Assembly: GCA_902787975.1 (NCBI GenBank)
Contig: CADAIP010000012.1
Coordinates: forward strand, 1 to 59,861
Reading direction: 5' to 3'
Source: Oscillospiraceae bacterium
GTDB lineage: Bacteria; Bacillota; Clostridia; Saccharofermentanales; Saccharofermentanaceae
DNA length: 59,861 nt
The notes beneath the pieces were generated by a model, which was not told the DNA's origin, did no database searches, and saw only the letters and a program-made list of their open reading frames with translations. Shown in pieces: positions 27,848 to 37,465 of this stretch. Within the stretch, counting starts at the first letter, position 1. Each line of letters opens with the position of its first letter. The translations under genes were made by a program, and so were the position numbers.

Positions 27848-29560
27848 TCACAGATTAAGGAAATCAGCGCATCTGAATGCCAGGCGCTTTATTACATCGA
27901 CTTTGAAAGGCGACTCGATTCCCGCACGCTTGATGAGGTTTAGGAACGTGTCGCTTCCGCCGAGCTGGCAGAGCGTGTTGTACTTTTCGAGCGCATCCTT
28001 AAGATCGGCTCTGGACTCATCCCAGAGCTCAAGAGCACATATCTGTGAAAGACAATAGTCGATGTAGTAGAACGGTGTCGTGAAGATGTGATCCTTCTTC
28101 ATCCAGGCGCCGCCCATTGCATGGAAAGGCGTGTCGTTCTCATCGTAGTTGATATAAGGCTGATATGTCTGCTCGAGCATCTTCCAGATCTCATGGCGCT
28201 CATCGGGCGTCATGTTGGGATTGTCGTAAACAATGTGCTGGAACTCATCGACCATGCATCCATAAGGAAGGAACAGAAGTCCGTCGGTCATGTGGAGCTC
28301 GCAGTACTGGTCAGCCTGCTTGCCGTAGAAGATATCCATGAAAGGATATGACATGTATTCCATAGATGTGGAGTGGATCTCGCATGTCTCAAGCGTCGGT
28401 GAGAGGCACTCTACGAAAGGAGATGACTCAGCGCCTGCAAGAGCAGCATAAGCGTGTCCTCCCTCATGTACGACAGTTGCGACATCGTCAAATGTACCGT
28501 TGCCGTTCATGAAGATGAAAGGAATGCAGTAATCTTCAAGATACATGCAGTAACCGCCCGTAGACTTTACGGGACGGGACAAAAGATCCGTATATCCGTG
28601 ATCTGAAAGAATATCAAAGAAACTGGGCGTAGCACCGAACATGTTCCTGAAGAACTTGCCTGCTGCCTCTTCATATGTATCCTTGCTTACGACAGGTGTA
28701 GGATTACCCTCCGAGAAAAGGCACGGAAGGTCATGGAACATGAGCTTGTCGACACCTAATCTTTCCTGCTGGAGCTTTCTTATCTGTGTCGTGAGCGGCA
28801 CGATATATCTCTTGATGTTCTCCCTGAACTTGGCAACATCTTCCCTGTTGTAATCGTAGCGCTCCATGCGCTTATATCCGAGTTCCGTAAAGTTGTTGTA
28901 TCCGAGCTTCTGTGCTGCGGTAGTTCTCGTCTTTACTAGCTCATCGTAGATCCTGTCGTACTCTTCTTTTCTGGACATGTAGTACTTGTCCAGAGCGATG
29001 TGAGCATCACGTCTTACCTTCCTGTCAGTAGACTGGAGATAAGGCTGGATAAGGCTTAAGTTAAGAGTTTTCTTGCCAAGAGGGATCTCTGCCTCGGACT
29101 GCTTCTGGGAATACTCGTTCTCGAGCTTTGATTCTTCGGTAAGATCGTCGATTACTTCGCTGGAGATTATCTCCCTCTGGTTCTTGGCCTTGCGGAAGAT
29201 CATGGGACCGTACTTGGCCTTAAGACTGTCGGCACAGGGACATGTCAGAAGTCCCGACAGGACGGCTGACGAGAGTTCCTGGACTCTTGCGCCGGCCTCA
29301 TCGAAAAACTCCATCTCGGTGTTATAGTACTCGTTTGACGTGTCGAGATCATGAAGGATCTGACACAGAGCATACTGCGTATCAAATGAACTGATGGCGA
29401 TCTCGTACTCACCCAGAGCCTCATCGGCTGCCTCGATGGTCTTGGCGGTCATGAGCCTGAGCCTGACGTTTCTTACGGTCTCCGTGAACTTATCAAGGTC
29501 CGGTCTTGTATAGTTAAGTTCCTTAAAATCCGGTACCGAGCTGTTCGCTGTATTCTCCAT
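27848..29560 (-). CDS. M3-family oligoendopeptidase (PepF-like)
   Basis: 570 residues of M3 family zinc peptidase. The zinc motif HEGGH is in VVHEGGHAYAAL (about residue 366), with the third ligand Glu in ETCEIHSTSMEYM downstream. The C-terminal substrate-binding segment GGAWMKKDHIFTTPFYYIDY is typical of PepF. It would degrade short peptides in the cytosol. The start lies in tight array after argS (19 bases) with a ribosome site AGGTGATC. Specific paralog assignment is not possible. Confidence 0.9.
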   Translation of the reverse strand: MENTANSSVPDFKELNYTRPDLDKFTETVRNVRLRLMTAKTIEAADEALGEYEIAISSFDTQYALCQILHDLDTSNEYYNTEMEFFDEAGARVQELSSAVLSGLLTCPCADSLKAKYGPMIFRKAKNQREIISSEVIDDLTEESKLENEYSQKQSEAEIPLGKKTLNLSLIQPYLQSTDRKVRRDAHIALDKYYMSRKEEYDRIYDELVKTRTTAAQKLGYNNFTELGYKRMERYDYNREDVAKFRENIKRYIVPLTTQIRKLQQERLGVDKLMFHDLPCLFSEGNPTPVVSKDTYEEAAGKFFRNMFGATPSFFDILSDHGYTDLLSRPVKSTGGYCMYLEDYCIPFIFMNGNGTFDDVATVVHEGGHAYAALAGAESSPFVECLSPTLETCEIHSTSMEYMSYPFMDIFYGKQADQYCELHMTDGLLFLPYGCMVDEFQHIVYDNPNMTPDERHEIWKMLEQTYQPYINYDENDTPFHAMGGAWMKKDHIFTTPFYYIDYCLSQICALELWDESRADLKDALEKYNTLCQLGGSDTFLNLIKRAGIESPFKVDVIKRLAFRCADFLNL

Positions 29561-29579
29561 TAGATCACCTTTCTAATTC

Positions 29580-31352
29580 TTACATCTTCTCGACTACGCC
29601 GATTCCGAGCATATCAAGTCCTGACTTGAGGCAGTCTGCAACAGCCTCGCAGAGCTTGAGTCTTGCATCTCTGATCTCTTCGGAATCCGCATTAAGTATT
29701 CTCGAGTTATTGTAGAAACGGTTGAAATTTCTTGCGATGAGCGCGATCTGACGTGAGATCATGAAAGGCTCATAGCTCTCAGCTGCCTTAACTACCGCAT
29801 CCTTGAAGTCTGCAAGGCTTCTGATAACAGCATACTCATCTTCAGCAGTGAGCTTATCGGCAGCATCGATGTTGCCTGCAAAGCCCTGGTCTTCTGCCTT
29901 TCTCAGGATGGACTTGATCCTTGCATATGTATAGATGAGGTAAGGCGCTGTATCGCCCTCAAAATCAAGCATGTCATCCCAGTCGAAGAAAATGTCCTTC
30001 TCTCTTCCGGCCTTGAGATATGTGTATGTAACTGCGCCGAGACCTACAACTTCAGATACTTCAGCGATCTGCTCGTCGGTCATGTCGCCACCGCGGAGTT
30101 CGCTGTTCTTTCTGATGATCTCAGCAGTTTTCTCTGTTGTCTTATCAAGGAAGTCGTCAAGCTTGATGATGTTGCCGGCACGTGTTGAGAATGCCTCTGC
30201 AACCTCATTACCGTTTTCGTCCTTCTTGGGCTTGAACTTCAAAAGACCGAAGCCTACATGCACGCAGTCATCAGCAAAGTCATAGCCTGCCTTCTTGAGC
30301 ACGGCGAAAACCTGCTTGAAGTGAAGCTGCTGCGGAAGACCTACGACATAGATATTCTTGTAGAAATTGAATTCATCGTGTCTGTAAAGAACTGCAGCAA
30401 GGTCTCTTGATGCATAGATGGTAGTACCATCGCTCTTTACAACGAGGCACGGAGGCAGACCTTCGTCGTCGAGCTTGACGACCTTAGCGCCTTCACTCTC
30501 TTCCAAAAGCCCCTTATCTTCAAGCATCTTAACTACGCCCGGGATCCTTGATGAATAGAAGGATTCGCCGTTGTAGTTATCGAACTTGATGCCCATTCTC
30601 TTATATGTCTTCTCGAAAACCTCAAGACTTAAGTCTCTGAAGCGCTTCCAGAGAGCTACTTCCTCTTCTTCGCCTTCTTCGAGCTTTCTGAAGTTATCTC
30701 TTGCCGAATCTTCGAGTTCCTTCTCAGCCTCAGGGCTTACCTTGCACTCATCGTGGAACTTAACATAGATCCTGGTAAGTTCATCTATAGGGTTCTCCTC
30801 CATGGCCTTCTCGTCACCCCAGAGTCTGTAAGCGGTAATGAGCTTACCGAACTGTGTGCCGTAGTCGCCAAGGTGATTGAACCTGATTACGTTATAACCA
30901 AGTCTTGAATAGATGTTCGACAAAGAATTGCCGAGGATCGTCGTGAAAGCATGGCCTACATGGAAAGGCTTTGCGATATTCGGAGATGAGAACTCAACGA
31001 TTACGTTCTTGCCCTCACCGATATTTCTGTTGCCGTACTGGTCGCCTTCGCTGATGATCTCAGAGATTACAGACTTGGCGAGAACGCCCCTGTCGATCCT
31101 GAAATTGATGTAAGGGCCTGCCGTATCAACGGTAACCGCACCGTCAAAGCCCTTAACGAGCTCGGGCGAATCCTTGAGTTCATTGGCGATCATGGGAGGA
31201 GCCTTGTGAAGGGTTTTTGCAAGCACAAAGCACGGAAAAGCGAAATCTCCGAGCTCGAGTTTCGGCGGGATCTCTATGAGACCTTCTACCTGCGCCTTAT
31301 CAAGGCCTGTACAACTACTTAAATTAGAAGCTATTAAATCTTTGTAATCCAT
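29580..31352 (-). CDS. argS: arginyl-tRNA synthetase
   Basis: 590 residues from the ATG with a strong AAGGAG site (the frame runs on to 31388). Class I synthetase: N-terminal arginyl additional domain (about 1-95), HIGH-like HVGH in SSPNIAKPFHVGHAF, a reduced KMSKS (FSTRAGN, common in ArgRS), and a C-terminal DALR anticodon-binding domain (about 470-590). It charges tRNA-Arg. It is the first gene of the argS-pepF-rsmF-rdgB unit; divergent from the MraY-like gene. Confidence 0.95.
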   Translation of the reverse strand: MDYKDLIASNLSSCTGLDKAQVEGLIEIPPKLELGDFAFPCFVLAKTLHKAPPMIANELKDSPELVKGFDGAVTVDTAGPYINFRIDRGVLAKSVISEIISEGDQYGNRNIGEGKNVIVEFSSPNIAKPFHVGHAFTTILGNSLSNIYSRLGYNVIRFNHLGDYGTQFGKLITAYRLWGDEKAMEENPIDELTRIYVKFHDECKVSPEAEKELEDSARDNFRKLEEGEEEEVALWKRFRDLSLEVFEKTYKRMGIKFDNYNGESFYSSRIPGVVKMLEDKGLLEESEGAKVVKLDDEGLPPCLVVKSDGTTIYASRDLAAVLYRHDEFNFYKNIYVVGLPQQLHFKQVFAVLKKAGYDFADDCVHVGFGLLKFKPKKDENGNEVAEAFSTRAGNIIKLDDFLDKTTEKTAEIIRKNSELRGGDMTDEQIAEVSEVVGLGAVTYTYLKAGREKDIFFDWDDMLDFEGDTAPYLIYTYARIKSILRKAEDQGFAGNIDAADKLTAEDEYAVIRSLADFKDAVVKAAESYEPFMISRQIALIARNFNRFYNNSRILNADSEEIRDARLKLCEAVADCLKSGLDMLGIGVVEKM

Positions 31353-31509
31353 GTTTTTTCTCCTTATTACGAATGAATATGTTAACACATTTAGCCAATA
31401 CTTCCCAATAGAACCGACCGATTTGTTGAACGATTTAATAATTTTTATCCAAATATGCTTAATGTATAATTCTTTTGGTGGAGAATCCTAAGAGCGAGGG
31501 TAACTTTTA

Positions 31510-32538
31510 ATGTCATTTTTAATGAAAATGGTCATCGGCTGCGTTGCTGCCTTTGCCATTACACTCATACTTCTCAAATTCCTTCCGGGAGAGAAGATCA
31601 TACTTGGCCACGACCGCGGCCGTAAATACGCACAGGGTTCAGAAGTAAACATCGGAAAGCCTACAGGCGTAGGTTTCTATTTCATATTGGTTTTCCTTTT
31701 GGTTTCAAGCATATTCTGCTTCCTTATAAGCCCCGTCACATCAGACAAAGGCTTTTTTGAGAGCGGCAATGTCGTAACAGGACTCGGATTCGGCCTTCTT
31801 GCAGTACTTGCCGAGATGGTAACAGGCTGGCTCGATGACAGATCCAAGAATGCCTGGAACGAATACATCAAGGGTGCTCTGGACTTCGTTGTATCCCTCA
31901 TTGCAGGATTCATCGTCGTTCATTTCTTCGGAACACGCGTATACCTCGCCATTACGGGCACTTATTTTGACATCCACCCCGTTCTTTTCTATATCCTCGC
32001 AGTGCTCCTTTTCGTCGTATCGATAAACGCCACAAACGCTACTGACGGTATCGACGGCCTCTCCGGATCACTTTCCGTAATTGCGGTGATCACGACATTC
32101 ATCATGGGATTCCTTGCAAAATCCCTGTTCGACGATAATGCACTCTTGCTCGTAGTATTCTTCGTACCTGCACTCATCGCTTACCTCATCTTCAATTTCA
32201 ACCCTTCGAAAATGCTGATGGGCGATGCCGGTTCAAGATCTTTAGGATTCTTTATCGCATTCTTCCTGATCTATTGCAGGATCCCGCTCCTCTACTTCAT
32301 CGTAGGACTTCCCTTCCTCTGCGACGGAGGAATCTCCATCGTTAAGATCACTGTCGGAAGACTTACAAAGAAGAAGATCATTCTCTTCAAGAACATTACG
32401 ACTCCCCTTCACGACGAACTCCGCAAGAACAGAAAGTTCAGCGTAAAGAAGGTCTGGTTCACGCTTGTTATCGCAGCAACCGTCATCGACCTGCTCTACA
32501 TCATTGCAGCAGTCATCGTAAGAGCGATCGGAGCTTAA
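31510..32538 (+). CDS. MraY-like phospho-sugar polyprenyl-phosphate transferase
   Basis: 342 residues with about ten membrane helices. MraY/WecA-superfamily motifs are present: Asp pair in WLDDRSK (109-110), NATDGIDGL (176-183) and GDAGSRSLG (238-246). The histidine loop that in MraY reads HHH is LHDEL here (300-304). MraY moves phospho-MurNAc-pentapeptide onto undecaprenyl phosphate. The altered loop and the location outside any division/wall cluster leave open a related sugar transferase. A TATAAT box about 40 bases upstream and a GAGGGTAAC site precede the ATG. It converges on comF (14-base gap). Confidence 0.75.
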   Translation: MSFLMKMVIGCVAAFAITLILLKFLPGEKIILGHDRGRKYAQGSEVNIGKPTGVGFYFILVFLLVSSIFCFLISPVTSDKGFFESGNVVTGLGFGLLAVLAEMVTGWLDDRSKNAWNEYIKGALDFVVSLIAGFIVVHFFGTRVYLAITGTYFDIHPVLFYILAVLLFVVSINATNATDGIDGLSGSLSVIAVITTFIMGFLAKSLFDDNALLLVVFFVPALIAYLIFNFNPSKMLMGDAGSRSLGFFIAFFLIYCRIPLLYFIVGLPFLCDGGISIVKITVGRLTKKKIILFKNITTPLHDELRKNRKFSVKKVWFTLVIAATVIDLLYIIAAVIVRAIGA

Positions 32539-32552
32539 ATCTCCTTCAGCCA

Positions 32553-33362
32553 TTAAAAAGGTTCGGCATTTTTGGCAGATCTGTTTCCTGCCAATGCTGC
32601 GCACAGCACTTTTGCAGCCCCTGCTTTGTAGAGAGCTGCTGCCGCTTCATGTAGCGTAGCGCCTGTCGTGGCAACGTCATCAACGATAATTACTGTCATG
32701 CCGGTCACATCCCAGAGTTCACTTACTCCGAAAGCACCCGACACATTATTTGCTCTTAAATTCTTGTCCGTAATCTCGGACTGTCTCTTAGTATCCCTGA
32801 CTCTTATCAGACAGTCGTCTGTAAACTTTATATTTGTCAATTTTGAGACCGGATATGCTATTTCGGAAGCCTGGTTGAATCCTCGTTCTTCAAATCTTTC
32901 CTGCGACAGAGGAACAGGAACCATGAGATCTGCCGAAAGCCCCACGTCATGAAGAGCAGAGCCCAATACGCACCCGAAAAATCTGGCAAGTTCAAGCTGT
33001 CCGCCAAACTTGATCTTCGGTACGGCGCGCTCGAATATGCCTTTGTACGGGAATAGCAGATACAGGGCAAGGCCCGGACACGGATCGTTTTCGACGGGAT
33101 TTGAAAGACATAAGAGCCATCTTCCCTGTTCATCAGTACTTATAAGGTCAGACAGGCACTTGCCGCACAGATGAAGTCTGGGCTCCTTCCCATAGAGCTG
33201 ACGGTATAAGGAATCGTAGTTTTCGAAGCGGTCTTCTGAATCGGAAACATCTCCGCAGAGCGCGCATCTGTAAGGAAGGATAAGGTCCGCCGCCCCTTTT
33301 AAAGCCTCTCTTATCTCTCCTGAAATACTGATGACACTGTTTCCATGACGGGATACCATCAC
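32553..33362 (-). CDS. comF: ComF family phosphoribosyltransferase-like protein
   Basis: 269 residues. An N-terminal zinc-ribbon-like cysteine pair set (CALCGD at about 33-38, LCGKCLSDL at about 70) is followed by a phosphoribosyltransferase fold with the PRPP loop VIIVDDVATTGATL. ComF is needed for DNA uptake in several naturally competent bacteria. The gene overlaps the end of recD2 by four bases (ATGA-type), so the two are co-translated. It belongs to the recD2-comF unit and converges on the MraY-like gene. Confidence 0.88.
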   Translation of the reverse strand: MMVSRHGNSVISISGEIREALKGAADLILPYRCALCGDVSDSEDRFENYDSLYRQLYGKEPRLHLCGKCLSDLISTDEQGRWLLCLSNPVENDPCPGLALYLLFPYKGIFERAVPKIKFGGQLELARFFGCVLGSALHDVGLSADLMVPVPLSQERFEERGFNQASEIAYPVSKLTNIKFTDDCLIRVRDTKRQSEITDKNLRANNVSGAFGVSELWDVTGMTVIIVDDVATTGATLHEAAAALYKAGAAKVLCAALAGNRSAKNAEPF

Positions 33363-35701
33363 TTGTTCCGGCGGTAATCGACAGTCTTAAGAAGATCTCT
33401 TAAACATGTCTCCCTAGTATCGCCCTTGGGCGCCCTTAAGAACTTGCCGAGCGTGCCTTCACACTCGACAATCGTGACGTTCATCTTGCCTCTCGTAACA
33501 GCCGTATAAAGAAGGCTGCGCTTGTAAAGAAGGGCATTCATCTTGCCCAAAGCGATAATAACCCTGTCGAATTCACAGCCCTGTGACTTGTGGACCGTAA
33601 CGGCATAAGCAAGATCTATGTTATCCAGGAGCTTGCCTTTATATTCGGCTGTTTTGCCTTCATCGAAGGTGATGGTAACGCTTCCTTTCAAGGGGTCTAT
33701 GTCGCTGATAACTCCAAGTTCGCCGTTGAATATTCCCTGCAGCACTTCGCCTGTAACAGGATCTATCCACTCGGTGGAGTAATCGTTTTTGTTCTGCATT
33801 ACTTTATCGCCTATGTGAAGGACAAGGCTCTGGCCTCTCTTCAAAACCTTAATATCGTCTTTTACTTCCAATGCCTGGATGAGTTTATTTAGCTGGACCG
33901 TACCCAGTGCAACATTCTCATTCTTGGTCGGAGTAAGACATATGAGATCTTCGTTCTTATGCTCAAGAACGAGCCTTGCAATAGTCTCCTGCGCTTCCTC
34001 TTCACTCTTGCAGCTGATAATCTCGAAATCGTCGCCCGAGCTCTTTGGTTCATTCCCTTCGAGAATTAGATTTGCATTTGCCGCAATGCTGCCGTCGTCA
34101 GCCTGTCTGTGAAGAGCATCAAGCTTTATCGCAGGTATCGATTTACAGGACAGAAGATCTCTTAAGATATCGCCGCAGCCTACAGAAGGAAGCTGGTCGG
34201 GGTCTCCTACGAGAATTATTGAGGTTCCCTTATCAGTCGCATCAAGAAGATGCCTCATGAGCATCGTGTCCACCATGGACATCTCATCTATGACTATTAC
34301 TCTGCAGATGATCGGATTGTCTTTTCCATGCGCGAAAAGAAGGCTGTTATACTGGCCCGACCTGTCATCAGGAAGATCTTCATCGTCAGTATTGATGGTT
34401 CTTCTGACGCCTAAAAGCCTGTGAATAGTCGAAGCTTCACTTCCGCATGCTTCTGAAAGTTTCTTTGCCGCACGTCCTGTGGGCGCCGCAAAAACGCAGC
34501 TGATCTTGCTCCGCCTGAAGTATTCACCAAGAACGCCCATGATGGTCGTCTTACCCGTTCCCGGGCCACCGGTGATGACACTGATAGGACTGTACATACA
34601 TAGATACAATGCATCCAGCTGAGACTTATCGGGAATGATGCCGAGGTCTGATGCGACCTCCTTCATTATCCTGTCGCTCTCATCTCTCGGCGGAGGAACC
34701 GTCTTTGACTTGAGCATCTCATTGATTCGTCTCTCGATTGCAAGCTCTGATGCAAAATAACTCATTGTGGCAAATCTCGCATCCGGGTCTTCAACATCAC
34801 AGACTGCGCACTTGCCGGAATCGTATTTATATACTGCGATCTTTTTATCTTCTATCGCCATTGCGGCCGCATCCCTGAACACCTCTGTGAACTGCTCCGA
34901 GGTGATCTTGGATTCATGACTGTTAACATATTCCAAAGCTCTTTTTCTGACATCCTGCGGAATTAGCGCAGTGGACTTTGTTTCCTCATGAAGATACATG
35001 CAGGACTGGTAGAGAGCTGCTGCTATTCTCTCTTTTGCTACAGGTGATACGCCTTCACCAAGGGCGATCCTGTCCAGCAGTTCAAAGCCTGCAATGCCAT
35101 GTCCCATAAGTGCGAAAGGAGTCTTTCTTATCTCTTCACAGTCAAGCCTGTCGAGATTCTTGAGCATCTTTATCTGGGCCTGCGAAAAACCCATGAGCTT
35201 TGCTTCAAGTCCCTGCTCAAAGAATTCATATTCCTCAACAAGCTGGTCACATATGGCCATTGCCCTTGATGAAGAAAGCCCGCTTACTTCTGTAGATGCA
35301 AGTTCAGGTGTCTCAGTCAGGACCTTCAGAACTTCCTTGCCGAATCTGGAAGCCAGAGCCTCCGCGGTAGTCTTACCCAGACCGCTTATGTTATCTGAAA
35401 GAAAGGATGCTATAAGCAGCGAGTCGCCTGCTTCTTCATCAACGCTTATCTTCTTTAGCGTTACCTGTGGTCTGTTGTTCCACTCGGTGACTTTACCTGA
35501 GATGATGTAAGATCCGCCCTCGACGATATCGACCTTGGATTTGCCCGCTATGGTAAATCTGCCGTCGCAAAGAAACGACACAAAGTTATTTGCCTTTCTC
35601 GGGCAAAACACCTTTATGCAGGTGACCTTTGCATCTTCTATCTCGCTGCCGATATCTTCAACCGACAAAGACAGTTTGTTGTCTTTGGGATCTTTCTTCA
35701 T
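33359..35701 (-). CDS. recD2: RecD2-type ATP-dependent DNA helicase
   Basis: 780 residues, in the range of RecD2 (RecD-like helicase without RecBC). An N-terminal OB-like domain (about 10-85) and helix-hairpin-helix region (about 95-200) precede a superfamily 1B helicase core. Walker A is GGPGTGKTTIMGV (about 378), Walker B VIVIDEMSMVD, with VGDPDQLPSVG and the C-terminal TVHKSQGCEFDRVI and AVTRGKMNVTIV motifs. It unwinds DNA 5'-3' and acts in repair and recombination. A strong terminator stands 59 bases before its start, so it has its own promoter. Confidence 0.93.
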   Translation of the reverse strand: MKKDPKDNKLSLSVEDIGSEIEDAKVTCIKVFCPRKANNFVSFLCDGRFTIAGKSKVDIVEGGSYIISGKVTEWNNRPQVTLKKISVDEEAGDSLLIASFLSDNISGLGKTTAEALASRFGKEVLKVLTETPELASTEVSGLSSSRAMAICDQLVEEYEFFEQGLEAKLMGFSQAQIKMLKNLDRLDCEEIRKTPFALMGHGIAGFELLDRIALGEGVSPVAKERIAAALYQSCMYLHEETKSTALIPQDVRKRALEYVNSHESKITSEQFTEVFRDAAAMAIEDKKIAVYKYDSGKCAVCDVEDPDARFATMSYFASELAIERRINEMLKSKTVPPPRDESDRIMKEVASDLGIIPDKSQLDALYLCMYSPISVITGGPGTGKTTIMGVLGEYFRRSKISCVFAAPTGRAAKKLSEACGSEASTIHRLLGVRRTINTDDEDLPDDRSGQYNSLLFAHGKDNPIICRVIVIDEMSMVDTMLMRHLLDATDKGTSIILVGDPDQLPSVGCGDILRDLLSCKSIPAIKLDALHRQADDGSIAANANLILEGNEPKSSGDDFEIISCKSEEEAQETIARLVLEHKNEDLICLTPTKNENVALGTVQLNKLIQALEVKDDIKVLKRGQSLVLHIGDKVMQNKNDYSTEWIDPVTGEVLQGIFNGELGVISDIDPLKGSVTITFDEGKTAEYKGKLLDNIDLAYAVTVHKSQGCEFDRVIIALGKMNALLYKRSLLYTAVTRGKMNVTIVECEGTLGKFLRAPKGDTRETCLRDLLKTVDYRRNK

Positions 35702-35759
35702 TGACTTGCTTCTTTCGGTTTTTCAAAATGCTAACAATAATCTTTCATCAAAACAATAA

Positions 35760-35788
35760 GCCCGGCCAAAGTTGAGACTTTAACCGGG
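35760..35788 (-). terminator. terminator of metK
   Basis: On the minus strand GCCCGG-TT-AAAGT pairs with ACTTT-GG-CCGGGC around a TCTCA-type loop, followed by TTATTGTTTT. It sits 34 bases beyond the metK stop. Confidence 0.85.
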
Positions 35789-35821
35789 CGTTTGAGACTA
35801 GATTGTCCTTATATCGGGATA

Positions 35822-37012
35822 TCAGATGCCTGCAAGCTTCTTGATCTCTTCAGCCTTGTCTGTCTTCTCCCAAGGGAGTTCAACATCAGTTCTGCCGAAG
35901 TGACCATAGCTTGCGGTCTTCGCATAGATAGGTCTTCTGAGATCGAGATCTCTGATGATGGCTGCAGGTCTCAGATCAAATATCTTGTTTACGATCTCAA
36001 CGATCTTGGTATCTTCGATCTTACCAGTTCCGAATGTATCAACCATTACGGAAACCGGCTTGGCAACACCGATGGCATAAGCAACCTGGACTTCGCACTC
36101 GGAAGCAAGACCTGAAGCTACGATGTTCTTTGCGATGTAACGCATCATGTAGCATGCTGAACGGTCAACCTTCGTCGGATCCTTACCTGAGAAGCATCCA
36201 CCGCCGTGACGGGCAAATCCGCCGTATGTATCAACGATGATCTTTCTTCCCGTAAGTCCGGAGTCACCCTGAGGTCCGCCTACTACGAATCTGCCTGTAG
36301 GATTGATGTAGATCTTTGTGTTCTCATCCATGAGATCAGCAGGGATAACAGCCTTGATAACATTCTCTTTGATATATTCTTCAAGGAACTCAAGAGTTAC
36401 GTCAGCGCTGTGCTGTGTGGAAATAACTACAGCATCGATCCGCTTTACCTTGTCGTTCTCGTACTCTACTGTAACCTGTGACTTACCGTCAGGTCTCAAG
36501 AAATCTGCACCGCTCTTACGTACTTCTGTAAGACGGATAGTAAGCTTATGTGCAAGTGCGATAGGCATCGGCATAAGCTCAGGTGTGTCGTCATTTGCAT
36601 AACCGAACATCATGCCCTGATCGCCTGCACCTGTGTCGAGCTCCTTTTCGCCGCCGTGACGTGCTTCGTAAGACTCGTTGACACCCATGGCGATGTCGGG
36701 AGACTGCTCATCGATGGAAGTAAGAACAGCGCATGAATGGCTGTCAAAACCCATCTCGCTTGAGTTATAGCCGATCTCCTTAACCGTATTTCTTACGATG
36801 GAAGGAATATCAACATAAGCAGATGTTGATATCTCGCCCATGACGAGTACCATACCTGTTGTAGTGCATGTCTCGCATGCAACACGTGCCTTAGGGTCCT
36901 GTTCCAAAATAGCGTCAAGAACGCTGTCTGAGATCTGGTCGCAGATCTTGTCGGGATGTCCCTCAGTAACTGATTCAGAAGTGAACAGCCAGTTTCCTTT
37001 TTTATTTCTCAT
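35822..37012 (-). CDS. metK: S-adenosylmethionine synthetase
   Basis: 396 residues from the ATG with an AAAGGAAAG site. All MetK motifs are visible: [31 protein letters not shown] (core), [41 protein letters not shown]. It makes SAM from methionine and ATP. Its leader holds a SAM-I riboswitch (37096-37192) with a terminator at 37053-37073 and a consensus promoter (37220-37248), so the product shuts off its own transcription. Confidence 0.97.
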   Translation of the reverse strand: MRNKKGNWLFTSESVTEGHPDKICDQISDSVLDAILEQDPKARVACETCTTTGMVLVMGEISTSAYVDIPSIVRNTVKEIGYNSSEMGFDSHSCAVLTSIDEQSPDIAMGVNESYEARHGGEKELDTGAGDQGMMFGYANDDTPELMPMPIALAHKLTIRLTEVRKSGADFLRPDGKSQVTVEYENDKVKRIDAVVISTQHSADVTLEFLEEYIKENVIKAVIPADLMDENTKIYINPTGRFVVGGPQGDSGLTGRKIIVDTYGGFARHGGGCFSGKDPTKVDRSACYMMRYIAKNIVASGLASECEVQVAYAIGVAKPVSVMVDTFGTGKIEDTKIVEIVNKIFDLRPAAIIRDLDLRRPIYAKTASYGHFGRTDVELPWEKTDKAEEIKKLAGI

Positions 37013-37052
37013 TCTTCTTTCCTTTCCGTTCAATGCTTTGGTAAAGAAAAAA

Positions 37053-37073
37053 CCTTCCCCCGAAAGGAGAAGG
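37053..37073 (-). terminator. riboswitch expression-platform terminator of metK
   Basis: On the minus strand CCTTCTCC-TTTCG-GGGGAAGG followed by TTTTTTCTTT forms an intrinsic terminator between the SAM riboswitch and the metK ribosome site. Confidence 0.85.
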
Positions 37074-37095
37074 CCGACGCAATATATTATCGATC

Positions 37096-37192
37096 CTCAT
37101 CTTCCAGGTTTCCCTGCCGGAATTGGCACCGCTGCTTTCCGCGGTTGCCGGACTCTCATAACGGGCCGGTCCCTCGAGTCACTCTTGATAAG
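37096..37192 (-). ncRNA. SAM-I (S-box) riboswitch
   Basis: On the minus strand the conserved S-box core can be read: P1 strand CTTATCAAGAG, then GAGGGACCGGCCC, GGCAACC, GGTGCCAATTCCGGCAG and the closing P1 strand GATGAG. P1 pairs CTTATC with GATGAG (one G-U). These are the signature elements of the SAM-I family. Bound SAM stabilises P1 and lets the downstream terminator form. Confidence 0.93.
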
Positions 37193-37219
37193 CAATGAAC
37201 ATTAAATTGTAGTATTTTG

Positions 37220-37248
37220 ATTTTACTTATCACTACCAACTTTGTCAA
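37220..37248 (-). promoter_or_regulatory. metK promoter
   Basis: TTGACA (37248-37243) and TAAAAT (37225-37220) are 17 bases apart on the minus strand. Transcription would begin near 37212, about 20 bases before riboswitch P1. A hairpin-forming dyad ACTACCAA/TTGGTAGT (37232-37256) overlaps it. The rest of the gap up to the Tad operon (37257-37465) is AT-rich with no clear element. Confidence 0.75.
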
Positions 37249-37465
37249 TTGGTAGTAACGTGTTTGGCCGTTCAGGATCAAAAAACTTTCCTGAAATGAT
37301 ATCCAAACAGTGATTTCTTAATAATATTAATTAATTTATTACCTCCCCCAAACGGCCGTTTTTGCTCTTTTCCCTTGTCTGATTTTGTCGGTTTTTGTCG
37401 CTACTATCGGTGTGCTTAACGCCTTACAATCCGCTTATGAAAAGGACACAAGGAGGATAAAAGCA

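Noticed and set aside
37257..37465. Riboswitch or small RNA before the Tad operon
   Set aside because: Only AT-rich sequence and a loop-free palindrome AAACGGCCGTTT; no recognisable RNA.
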